The notes beneath the pieces were generated by a model that was given only the letters and a program-made list of their open reading frames with translations, searched no databases and was not told the origin of the DNA. DNA of 64,000 nucleotides from Ruegeria atlantica (GTDB lineage: Bacteria > Pseudomonadota > Alphaproteobacteria > Rhodobacterales > Rhodobacteraceae): contig NZ_WQCF01000008.1 in the NCBI RefSeq assembly GCF_013032455.1, positions 124,001-188,000 on the forward strand. The letters are read 5' to 3'. This document shows positions 1 through 9,757 of the stretch, one piece after another (position 1 is the stretch's first letter; the number at the start of each line of letters is the position of its first letter). The translations under genes were made by a program, and so were the position numbers.

Positions 1-2162
1 TCCCACAGGGTCAGGGCGTTTGGTTCTGCCAGCGAGTAGCCGTATTCGAAACCCAGAACCGCATATTCGGACAGCATCGAGTCAATCACGTCATAATGTG
101 ACTGACCCTTGCGTATATTGTTCAGCGGATAATAACGCTGCTCGGTTTCCTGATGGATAAAGCCCGAGTGGCGCTGGCTGAATGTACCGCGTGTTGCATC
201 CTGACCAGACAAACGCACCGGGAAGCCTTCGGTCAGCAGAGAGCCAAAAGCCAGAGCCTCACCCGTGGCCCAGTCAAAACCTTTGCCGGTTTCAAACATC
301 CGCTTTTTGTGATCAAGCAGGCGGCCAACGGTTTTGTGCAGTGCGAATCCGTCCGGGACTTTGGTCAGCGCTGTGCCGACCTCGGCCAGGGTTTCCGGCG
401 TGATTGCAGTTTCACCACGGACGTATTCTTCTTTGTTCTTGTCCAGATGCGACCAGCGCCCATCCAGCCAGTCGGCCTTGTTGGGTTTAAAGTCTTTACC
501 GGCCTCGAACTCATCGTTCAGATGGGCCTGGAAGGCGGCCTTCATGTCCTCGATTTCGCCCTCGGGGATCAGGCCATCTTTGACCAGGCGCTCGGTATAC
601 AGCGACAAAGTGGTCTTATGCGTCTTGATCTTCTTGTACATGATCGGGTTGGTGAACATGGGCTCGTCGCCCTCGTTGTGACCAAACCGGCGGTAGCAGA
701 AGATGTCGATAACAACATCCTTGTGGAACTTCTGACGGAACTCGGTCGCCACCTTGGCGGCGTGCACCACGGCTTCGGGATCGTCGCCGTTCACGTGGAA
801 GATCGGTGCCTCGACCATCAGCGCGATATCTGTAGGATACGGGCTGGAGCGTGAGAAGTGCGGCGCGGTGGTGAAACCGATCTGGTTGTTCACGACGATA
901 TGCATGGTGCCGCCGGTCTTGTGCCCTTTCAGGCCCGACAGGCCAAAGCCTTCGGCCACCACACCCTGACCTGCAAATGCCGCATCACCGTGTAGCAGAA
1001 CGCCCATGACCTTGGTGCGATCTTCATCATGCAGCTGATCCTGCTTGGCGCGGACCTTGCCCAGCACGACCGGGTTCACCGCCTCAAGGTGGGACGGGTT
1101 TGCGGTCAGCGACAAGTGCACGCTGTTGCCATTGAACTCACGGTCACTGGACGCACCGAGGTGATATTTCACATCGCCCGAGCCATCCACATCCTCTGGC
1201 TTGAAGCTGCCGCCCTGAAATTCGTTGAAAATGGCGCGATAGGGCTTGCCCATAACATTGGCCAGAATGTTCAGGCGGCCCCGGTGCGGCATGCCGATGA
1301 CGATGTCACTCAGGCCCAGCGCACCGCCACGCTTGATGATCTGCTCCATCGCCGGGATGAGCGCTTCACCACCGTCCAGACCGAAGCGTTTGGTGCCCAT
1401 GTATTTCACGTGCAGGAATTTCTCGAAGCCCTCGGCCTCGACCATCTTGTTTAGGATCGCCTTGCGGCCTTCTTTGGTAAAGGCGATTTCCTTGCCATAG
1501 CCCTCGATCCGTTCCTTCAGCCACGCGGCCTCTTCTGGGTTCGAGATATGCATGTACTGAAGCGCAAACGTACCGCAGTAGGTCCGCTTCACGATCTCAA
1601 CGATTTGACGCATGCTGGCCATCTGCAGGCCCAGAACATTGTCGATAAAGATCGGGCGATCCATGTCGGCATCGGTGAAGCCATAAGTCTTCGGGTCCAG
1701 CTCGGGATGCGTGCTGGCCGCGCGCATACCCAACGGATCCAGATCGGCGGCCAGATGGCCCCGGATACGATAGGCCCGGATCAGCATCAACGCCCGTAGG
1801 CTGTCCAGCACAGCGCGCTTGATCTGATCTTCGCTGACCTGAACGCCTTTGTCCGCCGCCTTTTCTTTGATCTTCTTGCCTGCGGCCTTGGCATCAATCT
1901 CAGCCCATTCGCCGGTCAGTGCGCCGGTCAGATCATCCGCTGGCATCGGCGGCCAGTCGGTCCGCGCCCAGGACGGCCCCTCGGCCTCTTTCTGTACGTC
2001 AGGTGAGGCGTCACCCATAGCCTTGAAGAACTCGGCCCAGGCGGCATCGACCGCACCGGGGTTCTTGGTGTACTGGGCATAAAGCTGCTCCAGATACTCG
2101 GCATTGTGCCCCTGCATGAAGCTTGAGGCGTGAAACGCGGAATTGGGCGTATGTTCGGTCAT
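1..2162 (-). CDS. sucA: 2-oxoglutarate dehydrogenase E1 component (partial, C-terminus off window)
   Basis: This is the thiamine-diphosphate E1 subunit that decarboxylates 2-oxoglutarate in the TCA cycle and passes succinyl to the E2 lipoyl arm. About 720 N-terminal residues are visible. They include the N-terminal E2-binding segment (SSFMQGHNAEYLEQLYAQY), GMPHRGRLN, the GDAAFAGQG thiamine-diphosphate region and RRFGHNEGDEP, all typical of SucA. The family is about 985 residues long, so roughly a quarter lies beyond base 1. The ATG at 2162 overlaps the stop of the upstream DUF805 gene in an ATGA, so translation is probably coupled. It is the last gene visible in the suc operon; sucB would be expected next, outside the window. 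Confidence 0.97.
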   Translation of the reverse strand, partial: MTEHTPNSAFHASSFMQGHNAEYLEQLYAQYTKNPGAVDAAWAEFFKAMGDASPDVQKEAEGPSWARTDWPPMPADDLTGALTGEWAEIDAKAAGKKIKEKAADKGVQVSEDQIKRAVLDSLRALMLIRAYRIRGHLAADLDPLGMRAASTHPELDPKTYGFTDADMDRPIFIDNVLGLQMASMRQIVEIVKRTYCGTFALQYMHISNPEEAAWLKERIEGYGKEIAFTKEGRKAILNKMVEAEGFEKFLHVKYMGTKRFGLDGGEALIPAMEQIIKRGGALGLSDIVIGMPHRGRLNILANVMGKPYRAIFNEFQGGSFKPEDVDGSGDVKYHLGASSDREFNGNSVHLSLTANPSHLEAVNPVVLGKVRAKQDQLHDEDRTKVMGVLLHGDAAFAGQGVVAEGFGLSGLKGHKTGGTMHIVVNNQIGFTTAPHFSRSSPYPTDIALMVEAPIFHVNGDDPEAVVHAAKVATEFRQKFHKDVVIDIFCYRRFGHNEGDEPMFTNPIMYKKIKTHKTTLSLYTERLVKDGLIPEGEIEDMKAAFQAHLNDEFEAGKDFKPNKADWLDGRWSHLDKNKEEYVRGETAITPETLAEVGTALTKVPDGFALHKTVGRLLDHKKRMFETGKGFDWATGEALAFGSLLTEGFPVRLSGQDATRGTFSQRHSGFIHQETEQRYYPLNNIRKGQSHYDVIDSMLSEYAVLGFEYGYSLAEPNALTLW

Positions 2163-2701
2163 TGGGCTACCTCATATGGGTTGGGACCGTATTGGTTGGT
2201 GCCTGGCTGGCTGGGGCGGGTCAGCCACCACAGAACCAGGAGGGGCGACACAAACAGAACAAGCAGTGTCGGAATAACGATCAGCAGCGTGGCGCGGGTG
2301 AACAGAATGTCCAGACTGCCGCCATGCTGGAAGCTGGATGCAAGGCCGATGCCAAAGACCAGAACGGCCCCGGCACCAAGGATCAGCAGTATCGGCAGCA
2401 GAGCATAAAGTCCGCTGCGCCCTGTATCATGCATCCGCCGCCACGCGACGGCCAGATGCGGGAAGAACACGATCAGGCTGACGATGCCTTGGACCGGCTG
2501 CGAGGATGTGGCGGTGACGGATTTCACCTCATCGCTTTCGCTGACCGAGACCTGAGTGAAGAACTGCCAGTCGATGATCCCGGCGATGATGTTCCAGATC
2601 ACGATGAACAGGAAAAAGAACCAGTATTCGGGCCGCGAGGCCCGACCCGAGAAGGTGAAGAATTTGGAGAAACAGGTGCGGATGGCGTCGTAGAAGGTCA
2701 T
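2159..2701 (-). CDS. DUF805 family inner-membrane protein
   Basis: A 180-residue polytopic membrane protein. The N-terminal FSGRASRPEYWFF segment and the central WRRMHDTGRSG motif are signatures of the DUF805 (YhaH-like) family, whose function is unknown. I see about four hydrophobic segments: residues 27-45, 75-90, 100-120 and 135-160. The C-terminal tail is polar and Pro/Gly-rich. Its stop overlaps the sucA start (ATGA), so it sits inside the suc operon between an unknown gene and sucA. Nothing in the sequence links it to TCA chemistry; it may simply be a passenger gene. Confidence 0.85.
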   Translation of the reverse strand: MTFYDAIRTCFSKFFTFSGRASRPEYWFFFLFIVIWNIIAGIIDWQFFTQVSVSESDEVKSVTATSSQPVQGIVSLIVFFPHLAVAWRRMHDTGRSGLYALLPILLILGAGAVLVFGIGLASSFQHGGSLDILFTRATLLIVIPTLLVLFVSPLLVLWWLTRPSQPGTNQYGPNPYEVAQ

Positions 2702-2792
2702 GACGCGAACTCCATAAAAGATCGCGAAACCTTAGGTAGACTAAAAAAGTACGAACTAGTCATAGCTTCAATTCTAACTCCAAGCCGACAAA

Positions 2793-3512
2793 CTAATGAA
2801 GACGTTCGCTTTTTTCATACCGGTACAAAGCACCAATTTCAGCGAGCTCTAGTTGAGGTAATAGTTTGCCAGGAAAGCGTTCTCGCGCGAATTCAATTAT
2901 GTACGGATCTCTACCACTTCTGGCGATCCGACCATATTGCGATCCCCCTTCGCCTCGGTCCTCCCATTTATGCTGAAGCCCGCGCCAATTTCCAACAGGG
3001 GTGAAAAAAGTTGAAGAGTTGCCATTGAATTTCTCCCGAAGACTTTCTGTTTCAATCAGCGTGACGTCTCTCGGAACAAATGCCCACACGCCAATCGAAA
3101 ACCCAGACGAAGCCTTTTCTTCGCTGCGGGTTCGAGCCAAAACAACCTTTGCATCCGGCCAGTTGTCGTTGCGTAGCACATCCGTTCGAACCGCAAGAGT
3201 GCCATCTATGTGGCGCAGGAAACTCGGGCTACGAGTCCCCATTGGGATGCGCATATGACGATAAAAGTTGAAAATGCTTCGGAACCCCCTCGGGTCCAAA
3301 ATTCCAAAACTCATGCCAAGTTGATTGAGCGTTACTCTCCGCCTCAAACGAACCAAATTAGTTGTTCCAACGCGGTACCAACCCGCTTCCGACAATGTCT
3401 CGGCAAGAAACTCGCCCCCTTGTTTTGGAAATTCTTCGAAACACGCGCAAAGACTGGCTTTGGCGTGTTCCGTGGTTACCGAATCCGGCAAGGAGGCGGG
3501 TAGGTTTTGCAT
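2793..3512 (-). CDS. Unknown protein inserted in the suc operon
   Basis: A 239-residue soluble protein that I do not recognise. It has no signal peptide, membrane segment or obvious catalytic motif. It is basic and rich in Arg and Phe, with aromatic/basic patches such as FRSIFNFYRHMRI and FTPVGNWRGLQHKW. The start ATG shares a base with the sucD stop (TGATG), so translation is probably coupled, which supports a real gene. Base composition differs from its neighbours: hand counts of four 60-base lines within it give 38, 42, 52 and 57 percent GC, against visibly GC-richer sucD and sucC. A 91-base AT-rich gap separates it from DUF805. Late acquisition into the operon is an inference. Confidence 0.65.
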   Translation of the reverse strand: MQNLPASLPDSVTTEHAKASLCACFEEFPKQGGEFLAETLSEAGWYRVGTTNLVRLRRRVTLNQLGMSFGILDPRGFRSIFNFYRHMRIPMGTRSPSFLRHIDGTLAVRTDVLRNDNWPDAKVVLARTRSEEKASSGFSIGVWAFVPRDVTLIETESLREKFNGNSSTFFTPVGNWRGLQHKWEDRGEGGSQYGRIARSGRDPYIIEFARERFPGKLLPQLELAEIGALYRYEKSERLH

Positions 3513-4399
3513 CAGCCGTTCTGTATCGCTTCCAACACAGCCTCACCCAGCTGCGCCGGGCTTTCCGCCACGACTATACCGGCCGAGCGCATGGCTTCGA
3601 TCTTGTCCTCGGCACCGCCTTTGCCACCGGCGACGATTGCGCCCGCGTGGCCCATACGGCGGCCCGGAGGGGCCGTGCGGCCTGCGATGAAGCCAGCGGT
3701 CGGTTTCTTGCGGCCCTTCTTGGCCTCATCCGCCAGGAACTGCGCGGCTTCTTCCTCGGCTGAACCACCGATCTCACCGATCATGATGATCGACTCGGTT
3801 TCGTCATCGGCCAGGAACCATTCCAGCACATCGATATGCTCGGTGCCCTTGATCGGGTCGCCGCCGATGCCCACACAGGTGGACTGGCCCAGTCCTACGT
3901 CAGTTGTCTGTTTCACAGCTTCATAAGTAAGCGTACCCGAGCGGGAAACGACACCCACGCTCCCGCGTTTGTGAATGTGACCGGGCATAATGCCGATCTT
4001 GCAGGCATCAGGCGTGATGACACCGGGGCAGTTCGGGCCGATCAGGCGCGATTTGCTGCCTTCCAGCGCGCGCTGTACTCTCATCATGTCCAGAACCGGG
4101 ATGCCTTCGGTGATGCAGACGATTACTTCCATCTCGGCATCAATCGCTTCGAGGATCGAGTCTGCCGCAAACGGCGGCGGAACATAGATCACGCTGGCAT
4201 TGGCTTCGGTCACGTGCTTGGCTTCGTGGACCGAGTTGAACACGGGCAGGCCCAGATGCTCCATCCCGCCTTTGCCGGGGGTCACGCCGCCGACCATCTT
4301 GGTGCCATAGGCGATGGCCTGTTCAGAGTGGAATGTGCCCTGCGAGCCGGTAAAGCCCTGACAGATCACTTTGGTATTTTCGTCGATGAGGACTGCCAT
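3512..4399 (-). CDS. sucD: Succinyl-CoA ligase subunit alpha
   Basis: Alpha subunit of succinyl-CoA synthetase, which forms a phosphohistidine intermediate while converting succinyl-CoA to succinate with NTP synthesis. The 295 residues match the family length. Visible are the N-terminal CoA-binding fold ([13 protein letters not shown]), IGPNCPGVI, and the active-site histidine near residue 250 in [17 protein letters not shown]. The start is ATG at 4399. It is separated from sucC by a lipoprotein gene and a palindromic repeat, which is unusual because sucC and sucD are normally adjacent. Its stop is fused to the start of the following unknown gene. Confidence 0.97.
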   Translation of the reverse strand: MAVLIDENTKVICQGFTGSQGTFHSEQAIAYGTKMVGGVTPGKGGMEHLGLPVFNSVHEAKHVTEANASVIYVPPPFAADSILEAIDAEMEVIVCITEGIPVLDMMRVQRALEGSKSRLIGPNCPGVITPDACKIGIMPGHIHKRGSVGVVSRSGTLTYEAVKQTTDVGLGQSTCVGIGGDPIKGTEHIDVLEWFLADDETESIIMIGEIGGSAEEEAAQFLADEAKKGRKKPTAGFIAGRTAPPGRRMGHAGAIVAGGKGGAEDKIEAMRSAGIVVAESPAQLGEAVLEAIQNG

Positions 4400-4420
4400 C
4401 TGGCGTTCTCCTTTGATTTT

Positions 4421-4481
4421 CGTAGGATGGGCTTTGAACCCATCATCTCAATTAAAGATGGGTGAAATCACCCATCCTACG
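4421..4481. repeat. REP-like double inverted repeat between sucD and the lipoprotein gene
   Basis: The outer arms CGTAGGATGGG (4421-4431) and CCCATCCTACG (4471-4481) are perfect 11-base inverted repeats. Inside them ACCCATC and GATGGGT form a second pair, so the element can fold as one long stem or as two hairpins. It fills most of the gap between two co-oriented genes of one operon. It resembles dispersed intergenic palindromes of bacterial genomes. I saw only this copy in the window. Confidence 0.75.
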
Positions 4482-4485
4482 TTCT

Positions 4486-5028
4486 CTAATTCGGCAGGTA
4501 GATCAGCCTGATCGAAGCGCCGGGGGTCTTTGGAAAAGGCTCCCGCTGTTCTTGCCAAGACTTGTTCGCAGCAATGTAGACGTTTCGATTGTCGTCGAAT
4601 GACGCCCAAGCCTGAACGGCTTTTTTGGAAAGGCCCTGACCGCGTTCAGCGTTGGTAACTGCGTCGTACTTATTCACCCAGGGAAGGGCGAGTTTGTAGC
4701 TTTGATCAGGGGTCATGTTCTCCAAGCCAACGATGCAGATGCTTTCCTGCGACATTCGTCCAATAACCAGAATGACACCAGTGTTTTCCGAGCGATAGTA
4801 GCGAAACCCGGCTTGTCCACCGACTTCCTTGTAGCCAAGGGACTTGAGCTTGGTCTCGGCAGCCTTTTCATTGGGAAAGCTATCTGAACAGACCTTTGCC
4901 GCTTGACTGGCAAAAGCGAATTGTTCGTCGCTTGCTTTCACTGACGCTGACTGGCTTGTGCCTTCTGCGGTCATGCATCCAGAGACGGCAAGAACTACAG
5001 AAAACGCGATGGACGAAATCAGGCGCAC
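4486..5028 (-). CDS. Putative lipoprotein, unknown function
   Basis: A 180-residue protein with a short basic start, a hydrophobic stretch and the lipobox VSGC at about residues 15-18, so it is predicted to be a lipid-anchored envelope protein. The mature part is polar and I recognise no domain. It starts with GTG at 5028, four bases after the sucC stop, and a purine-rich AAGGG at the end of sucC can serve as ribosome binding site. It therefore appears translationally linked to sucC. Two hand-counted 60-base lines give 50 and 53 percent GC, lower than sucC. Why an envelope lipoprotein lies inside the suc operon is unclear. Confidence 0.75.
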   Translation of the reverse strand: MRLISSIAFSVVLAVSGCMTAEGTSQSASVKASDEQFAFASQAAKVCSDSFPNEKAAETKLKSLGYKEVGGQAGFRYYRSENTGVILVIGRMSQESICIVGLENMTPDQSYKLALPWVNKYDAVTNAERGQGLSKKAVQAWASFDDNRNVYIAANKSWQEQREPFPKTPGASIRLIYLPN

Positions 5029-5032
5029 GAAC

Positions 5033-6226
5033 TTAACCCTTAACCGCCTTCACGATCTTCTCGGCACCGTCTTTCAGGTTGTCCGCAGCGATCACGTCCA
5101 GGCCAGAGGTGTTGATGATCTCTTTGCCTTTCTCGACATTGGTGCCTTCCAGACGCACGACCAGCGGAACCTGCAGGCCGACCTCTTTCACCGCAGCGAC
5201 AACGCCCTCGGCAATCACATCACAGCGCATGATGCCGCCGAAGATGTTGACCAGAATACCTTTGACCTGCGGGTCCGAGGTGATGATCTTGAACGCCTCG
5301 GTCACTTTTTCTTTGGTCGCACCGCCGCCCACGTCGAGGAAGTTGGCAGGTTCAGCACCGTACAGCTTGATGATGTCCATGGTTGCCATCGCCAGACCGG
5401 CACCGTTCACCATGCAGCCGATCTCACCATCCAGCGCGATGTAGTTCAGGTCGTATTTCGAGGCTTCCAATTCCTTGGGGTCTTCCTCGGTCGTGTCGCG
5501 CAGCTCGGCGATATCGGGGTGGCGGTAGACCGCGTTGCCGTCAAAGCCGACTTTGGCGTCCAGCACCTTGAGGTCGCCGCTGTCCGAGACGATCAGCGGG
5601 TTGATCTCCAGCATCTCCATGTCCTTCTCGACGAAGGCGGTGTAGAGCTGACCCATCAGTTTGACGCACTGCTTGACCTGTGCGCCCTCAAGGCCCAACG
5701 AGAAGGCGATGCGGCGGCCGTGATAAGGCTGATAACCGGTTGCGGGGTCAACTGAGAAGGACAGAATTTTCTCGGGCGTTGCAGCGGCCACTTCTTCGAT
5801 ATCCATGCCGCCTTCGGTCGAGCACACGAACGAGATGCGGCTGGTCTGGCGGTCCACCAGCAGGGCCAGGTACAGTTCGCGTTCGATGCCTGAACCGGCC
5901 TCGATATAGATGCGGTTGACCTGCTTTCCTGCGGGGCCGGTCTGATGTGTGACTAGAGTGCGGCCCAGCATCTTTTTGGCTTCCTCGGCGGCCTCTTCAA
6001 CCGATTTGGTCAGACGGACACCGCCCTTTTCACCGGCATCGGCCTCTTTAAAAGACCCTTTGCCTCGGCCACCTGCATGAATCTGCGCCTTAACAACCCA
6101 CAAGGGGCCATCCAGTTCGCCTGCTGCGGTTTTGGCTTCCTCGGCGCGCAGAACCGCGCGACCTTCGGAGACCGGAGCGCCATAGCTGCGAAGAAGAGCT
6201 TTGGCTTGATATTCGTGAATGTTCAT
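5033..6226 (-). CDS. sucC: Succinyl-CoA ligase (ADP-forming) subunit beta
   Basis: Beta subunit of succinyl-CoA synthetase, carrying the nucleotide-binding ATP-grasp fold. It is 397 residues from the ATG at 6226 ([12 protein letters not shown]). Upstream in-frame TTG and GTG codons are possible, but GGGA at 6235-6238 is best spaced for the ATG. Family hallmarks are [13 protein letters not shown] near residue 45, EINPLIV near 200, and the C-terminal LDVGGGA and [10 protein letters not shown] segments. It is the first gene of the suc operon. Its upstream region carries a paired dyad shared with the sdh operon. Confidence 0.97.
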   Translation of the reverse strand: MNIHEYQAKALLRSYGAPVSEGRAVLRAEEAKTAAGELDGPLWVVKAQIHAGGRGKGSFKEADAGEKGGVRLTKSVEEAAEEAKKMLGRTLVTHQTGPAGKQVNRIYIEAGSGIERELYLALLVDRQTSRISFVCSTEGGMDIEEVAAATPEKILSFSVDPATGYQPYHGRRIAFSLGLEGAQVKQCVKLMGQLYTAFVEKDMEMLEINPLIVSDSGDLKVLDAKVGFDGNAVYRHPDIAELRDTTEEDPKELEASKYDLNYIALDGEIGCMVNGAGLAMATMDIIKLYGAEPANFLDVGGGATKEKVTEAFKIITSDPQVKGILVNIFGGIMRCDVIAEGVVAAVKEVGLQVPLVVRLEGTNVEKGKEIINTSGLDVIAADNLKDGAEKIVKAVKG

Positions 6227-6334
6227 CAACACTGTCCCGTCTGACTACGATTAACCCGTTATAGAGTGCTGTAGAGCAGAAATTTAAAGGGTTTTTTGAC
6301 AGCATGGCGTTTTTTCACGAAGATTTTCCCTATT

Positions 6335-6365
6335 TGTGATCACAGCTTTCTGGGGTGTGATCACA
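6335..6365. promoter_or_regulatory. Paired operator TGTGATCACA x2 upstream of sucC
   Basis: Two perfect copies of the 10-base palindrome TGTGATCACA lie at 6335-6344 and 6356-6365, with centres 21 bp apart (two helical turns). They are about 110-140 bases upstream of the sucC start. The same pair at the same spacing occurs upstream of sdhC. Apart from this pair and the mdh terminator, I see nothing definite in the 322-base gap 6227-6548; promoter elements for sucC are not clear. The identity of the binding protein is unknown. Confidence 0.75.
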
Positions 6366-6493
6366 TTTTCGGGTCTTGGTGATTTTTGATTCGATTGACT
6401 GGGCGAAACGCTCAAAAACACATTCAATAAAGGGATTTGGGCCGTTTGCGCCAACATCTACGGTCGTGTAAATCAGATCGACCTTGGGTGTAT

Positions 6494-6528
6494 AAAAGAA
6501 AAACCGGCCCGATATTGGGGCCGGTTTT
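6494..6528 (-). terminator. Rho-independent terminator of mdh
   Basis: Read on the minus strand this is an 11-base perfect stem (6518-6528 with 6500-6510) around a 7-base loop. It is followed by a T-rich run complementary to 6494-6503. It lies about 20 bases after the mdh stop and separates mdh from sucC. Confidence 0.85.
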
Positions 6529-6548
6529 CCGAAGATTTTCTAGAAGGC

Positions 6549-7643
<1,095 letters not shown>

Positions 7644-7672
7644 TTAAGACAAGCCTATAACCGGGATGCCGC

Positions 7673-8428
7673 ATGTTCGAATTGAACCTGATGTTTTTTG
7701 CTGTGGCGATCCCTGCGGTGATCTTTGCGGGAATCTCGAAGGGTGGGTTCGGATCGGGCGTGGCCTTTGCATCTTCGTCGATTCTGGCCTTGATACTTGA
7801 ACCCGGTCAGGCGCTGGCACTGATGTTGCCGATCCTTATGGTTATAGATGTGGCCACTCTTGGACCCTATTGGAAACGTTGGAATTGGCCGGATGCTCGA
7901 CTGCTGATTTTGGGCGCTGTGCCGGGTGTAGCGCTGGGTGCATTCCTGTATCGCGCCACGGATGACGACCTGCTGCGCCTTCTCATCGGGGGGATCTCGG
8001 TTGGCTTCGTGATCTGGCATATTGGCCAAAGCAAAGGCCTGATCCGTGGCTTTGCCAACCGCCTGCCGCCAATTGCGGGGCTGTTTGCCGGGTTGGTCGC
8101 GGGTTTCACCAGCTTTGTCAGCCACGCCGGTGGGCCGCCTGCCGCCGTCTATCTGCTGTCACAGCGCCTGACAAAGACCGAGTTTCAGGCTTCGACCGTG
8201 TTGGTTTTCTGGGTTATCAATATCGCGAAATTTGTGCCTTATGCCTATTTGGGCCTGTTCACCTGGCACACCGCTTGGGCCGATCTGCTGCTGACACCCT
8301 TTGCAATTCTCGGGGCCTGGCTGGGCGTCCGGGCACATTTCTTGCTGTCCGAGCGCATGTTTTTTTCCATCGCCTATGTGTTGTTGACGCTGACGGGTAG
8401 CAAACTGATCTGGGACGCTCTGACTTAG
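7673..8428 (+). CDS. TauE/SafE-family membrane permease
   Basis: A 251-residue polytopic protein of the TauE/SafE (sulfite/anion exporter) family. It has about eight hydrophobic segments. The N-terminal repeat carries AGISKGGFGSGVAF and the second repeat GFTSFVSHAGGPPAAVYL, both typical of the family. The real substrate is unknown; sulfite, sulfoacetate or other organic anions are known for relatives. It is divergent from mdh, and its stop codon overlaps that of the convergent gene at 8425-8724. Confidence 0.88.
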   Translation: MFELNLMFFAVAIPAVIFAGISKGGFGSGVAFASSSILALILEPGQALALMLPILMVIDVATLGPYWKRWNWPDARLLILGAVPGVALGAFLYRATDDDLLRLLIGGISVGFVIWHIGQSKGLIRGFANRLPPIAGLFAGLVAGFTSFVSHAGGPPAAVYLLSQRLTKTEFQASTVLVFWVINIAKFVPYAYLGLFTWHTAWADLLLTPFAILGAWLGVRAHFLLSERMFFSIAYVLLTLTGSKLIWDALT

Positions 8429-8724
8429 ATGTTTGGCGGCAGGGCCTCGACCGTCGCCTCATATGCTTGGCCCGAGACGACAAGGCAGGTGATCCCGTCC
8501 GGCAGCGTCACCGTGATCGTCCAACTGCCGGTTTGGTCGGAGGCATACACTTCCATCACCGCACCCTGACGCGCAATGCCGATGCCGCGGCGTGTTTCCC
8601 CATAGGTTTCGGTCAGCCGCTTCATCACATCTTCGCGCGGTGCACAGGTACCGGCCCGCACCTGTTGCGCAGCAAGAACCATGATTCCAAGGCCCATTGT
8701 CATCGTAAACAGCGTCTTTTTCAT
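8425..8724 (-). CDS. Small predicted periplasmic protein
   Basis: A 99-residue protein with a classical signal peptide (MKKT start, hydrophobic core, cleavage near VRAG at about residue 25). The mature part is about 75 residues with two cysteines (GTCAPRE and GITCLVV) that could form a disulfide. I do not recognise a domain, though its style matches small secreted proteins common in Rhodobacterales. It is convergent with the TauE/SafE gene and the stop codons overlap. GAGGGTACGCAG precedes the ATG as a ribosome binding site. Confidence 0.7.
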   Translation of the reverse strand: MKKTLFTMTMGLGIMVLAAQQVRAGTCAPREDVMKRLTETYGETRRGIGIARQGAVMEVYASDQTGSWTITVTLPDGITCLVVSGQAYEATVEALPPNI

Positions 8725-8893
8725 CTGCGTACCCTCTGGATTCCATCTGGATTCAGGGTGGGGCGGACAGGGCGAAATTCGGTTAAACTACCGTACGTTG
8801 TACCGCAAATGCTGCAGCGCGGCGATTTTGTCCTTGAACTTTCCGACAAAAAATGCCCCATTCCGCGCAACATTCTTTCAAAGGGAGAGGCCA

Positions 8894-9751
8894 ATGGACC
8901 CTCGTCAGCGCCCCTATCGCTCAGTTCTCTATATCCCCGGCTCCCGTGACCGGGCGCTGGACAAGGCTCGGACTTTGCCAGTTGATGCGATCATCTTTGA
9001 CCTCGAGGATGCAGTTGCAGCGGATGAAAAAGCCAATGCACGCGAAACGCTTCGCGCTGCACTGGCAGCCGGAGGGTACGGTGATCGGGTCAAAATCGTG
9101 CGGATCAACGGCCTGGATACCGAATGGGGTCGGGCCGATGCCGAAGCCGTACGAAACATGGACGCCGATGTGGTGCTGCTGCCCAAAGTGAACTCAGCCG
9201 CTGACGTGGACGCATTGGCGGCGATTACCGGAGATATGCCGATTTGGGCGATGATGGAGACACCGCGCGGAATGCTGAACGCCGCCGAGATTGCGGCCCA
9301 TCCTCTGATGGCCGGGTTCGTTATGGGCACCAATGATCTGGCAAAAGACCTCCAGACCCGGTTCCGCCCTGACCGCCTGCCGCTGATGACCTCGCTGGGT
9401 CTTTGCCTGCTGGCCGCCAAGACCGAAGGGCTGATCATCGTGGATGGCGTCTATAACGCATTCAAGGACACTGACGGTCTTGCTGCTGAATGTGAGCAGG
9501 GCCGCGATATGGGTTTCGACGGCAAAACCCTGATCCACCCGGCTCAGGTGGAAGTCGCCAATGCGGCTTTTGCACCTTCCGAGGCTGAAATTGATCTTGC
9601 CCGCCGTCAGATCGCGGCCTTTGAAGAGACCGAAGCGCAGGGTCAGGGCGTTGCCGTTGTAGACGGTAAGATTGTTGAAAACCTGCATGTTGTAACAGCC
9701 CGTGAAACTCTGGCAAAAGCAGAGGCGATATCAGCTTTGCAAGCGGGGTAA
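8894..9751 (+). CDS. mcl2: Malyl-CoA thioesterase / CitE-like lyase-family protein (Mcl2 type)
   Basis: A 285-residue member of the HpcH/HpaI aldolase (CitE-like) superfamily. YIPGSRDRALDKA near the N-terminus, the acidic metal ligands in FDLEDAV, MMETPRGM, GTNDLAKDL and the C-terminal GFDGKTLIHPAQV are family signatures. In Rhodobacter sphaeroides the gene in this position, ahead of mch and sdh, is Mcl2, the (3S)-malyl-CoA thioesterase of the ethylmalonyl-CoA pathway, and the shorter length fits that rather than Mcl1 lyase. The start ATG has the strong site GGGAGAGG. An open frame continues upstream but lacks a start context. The choice of thioesterase over lyase rests on synteny. Confidence 0.85.
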   Translation: MDPRQRPYRSVLYIPGSRDRALDKARTLPVDAIIFDLEDAVAADEKANARETLRAALAAGGYGDRVKIVRINGLDTEWGRADAEAVRNMDADVVLLPKVNSAADVDALAAITGDMPIWAMMETPRGMLNAAEIAAHPLMAGFVMGTNDLAKDLQTRFRPDRLPLMTSLGLCLLAAKTEGLIIVDGVYNAFKDTDGLAAECEQGRDMGFDGKTLIHPAQVEVANAAFAPSEAEIDLARRQIAAFEETEAQGQGVAVVDGKIVENLHVVTARETLAKAEAISALQAG

Positions 9752-9757
9752 GCCAGT

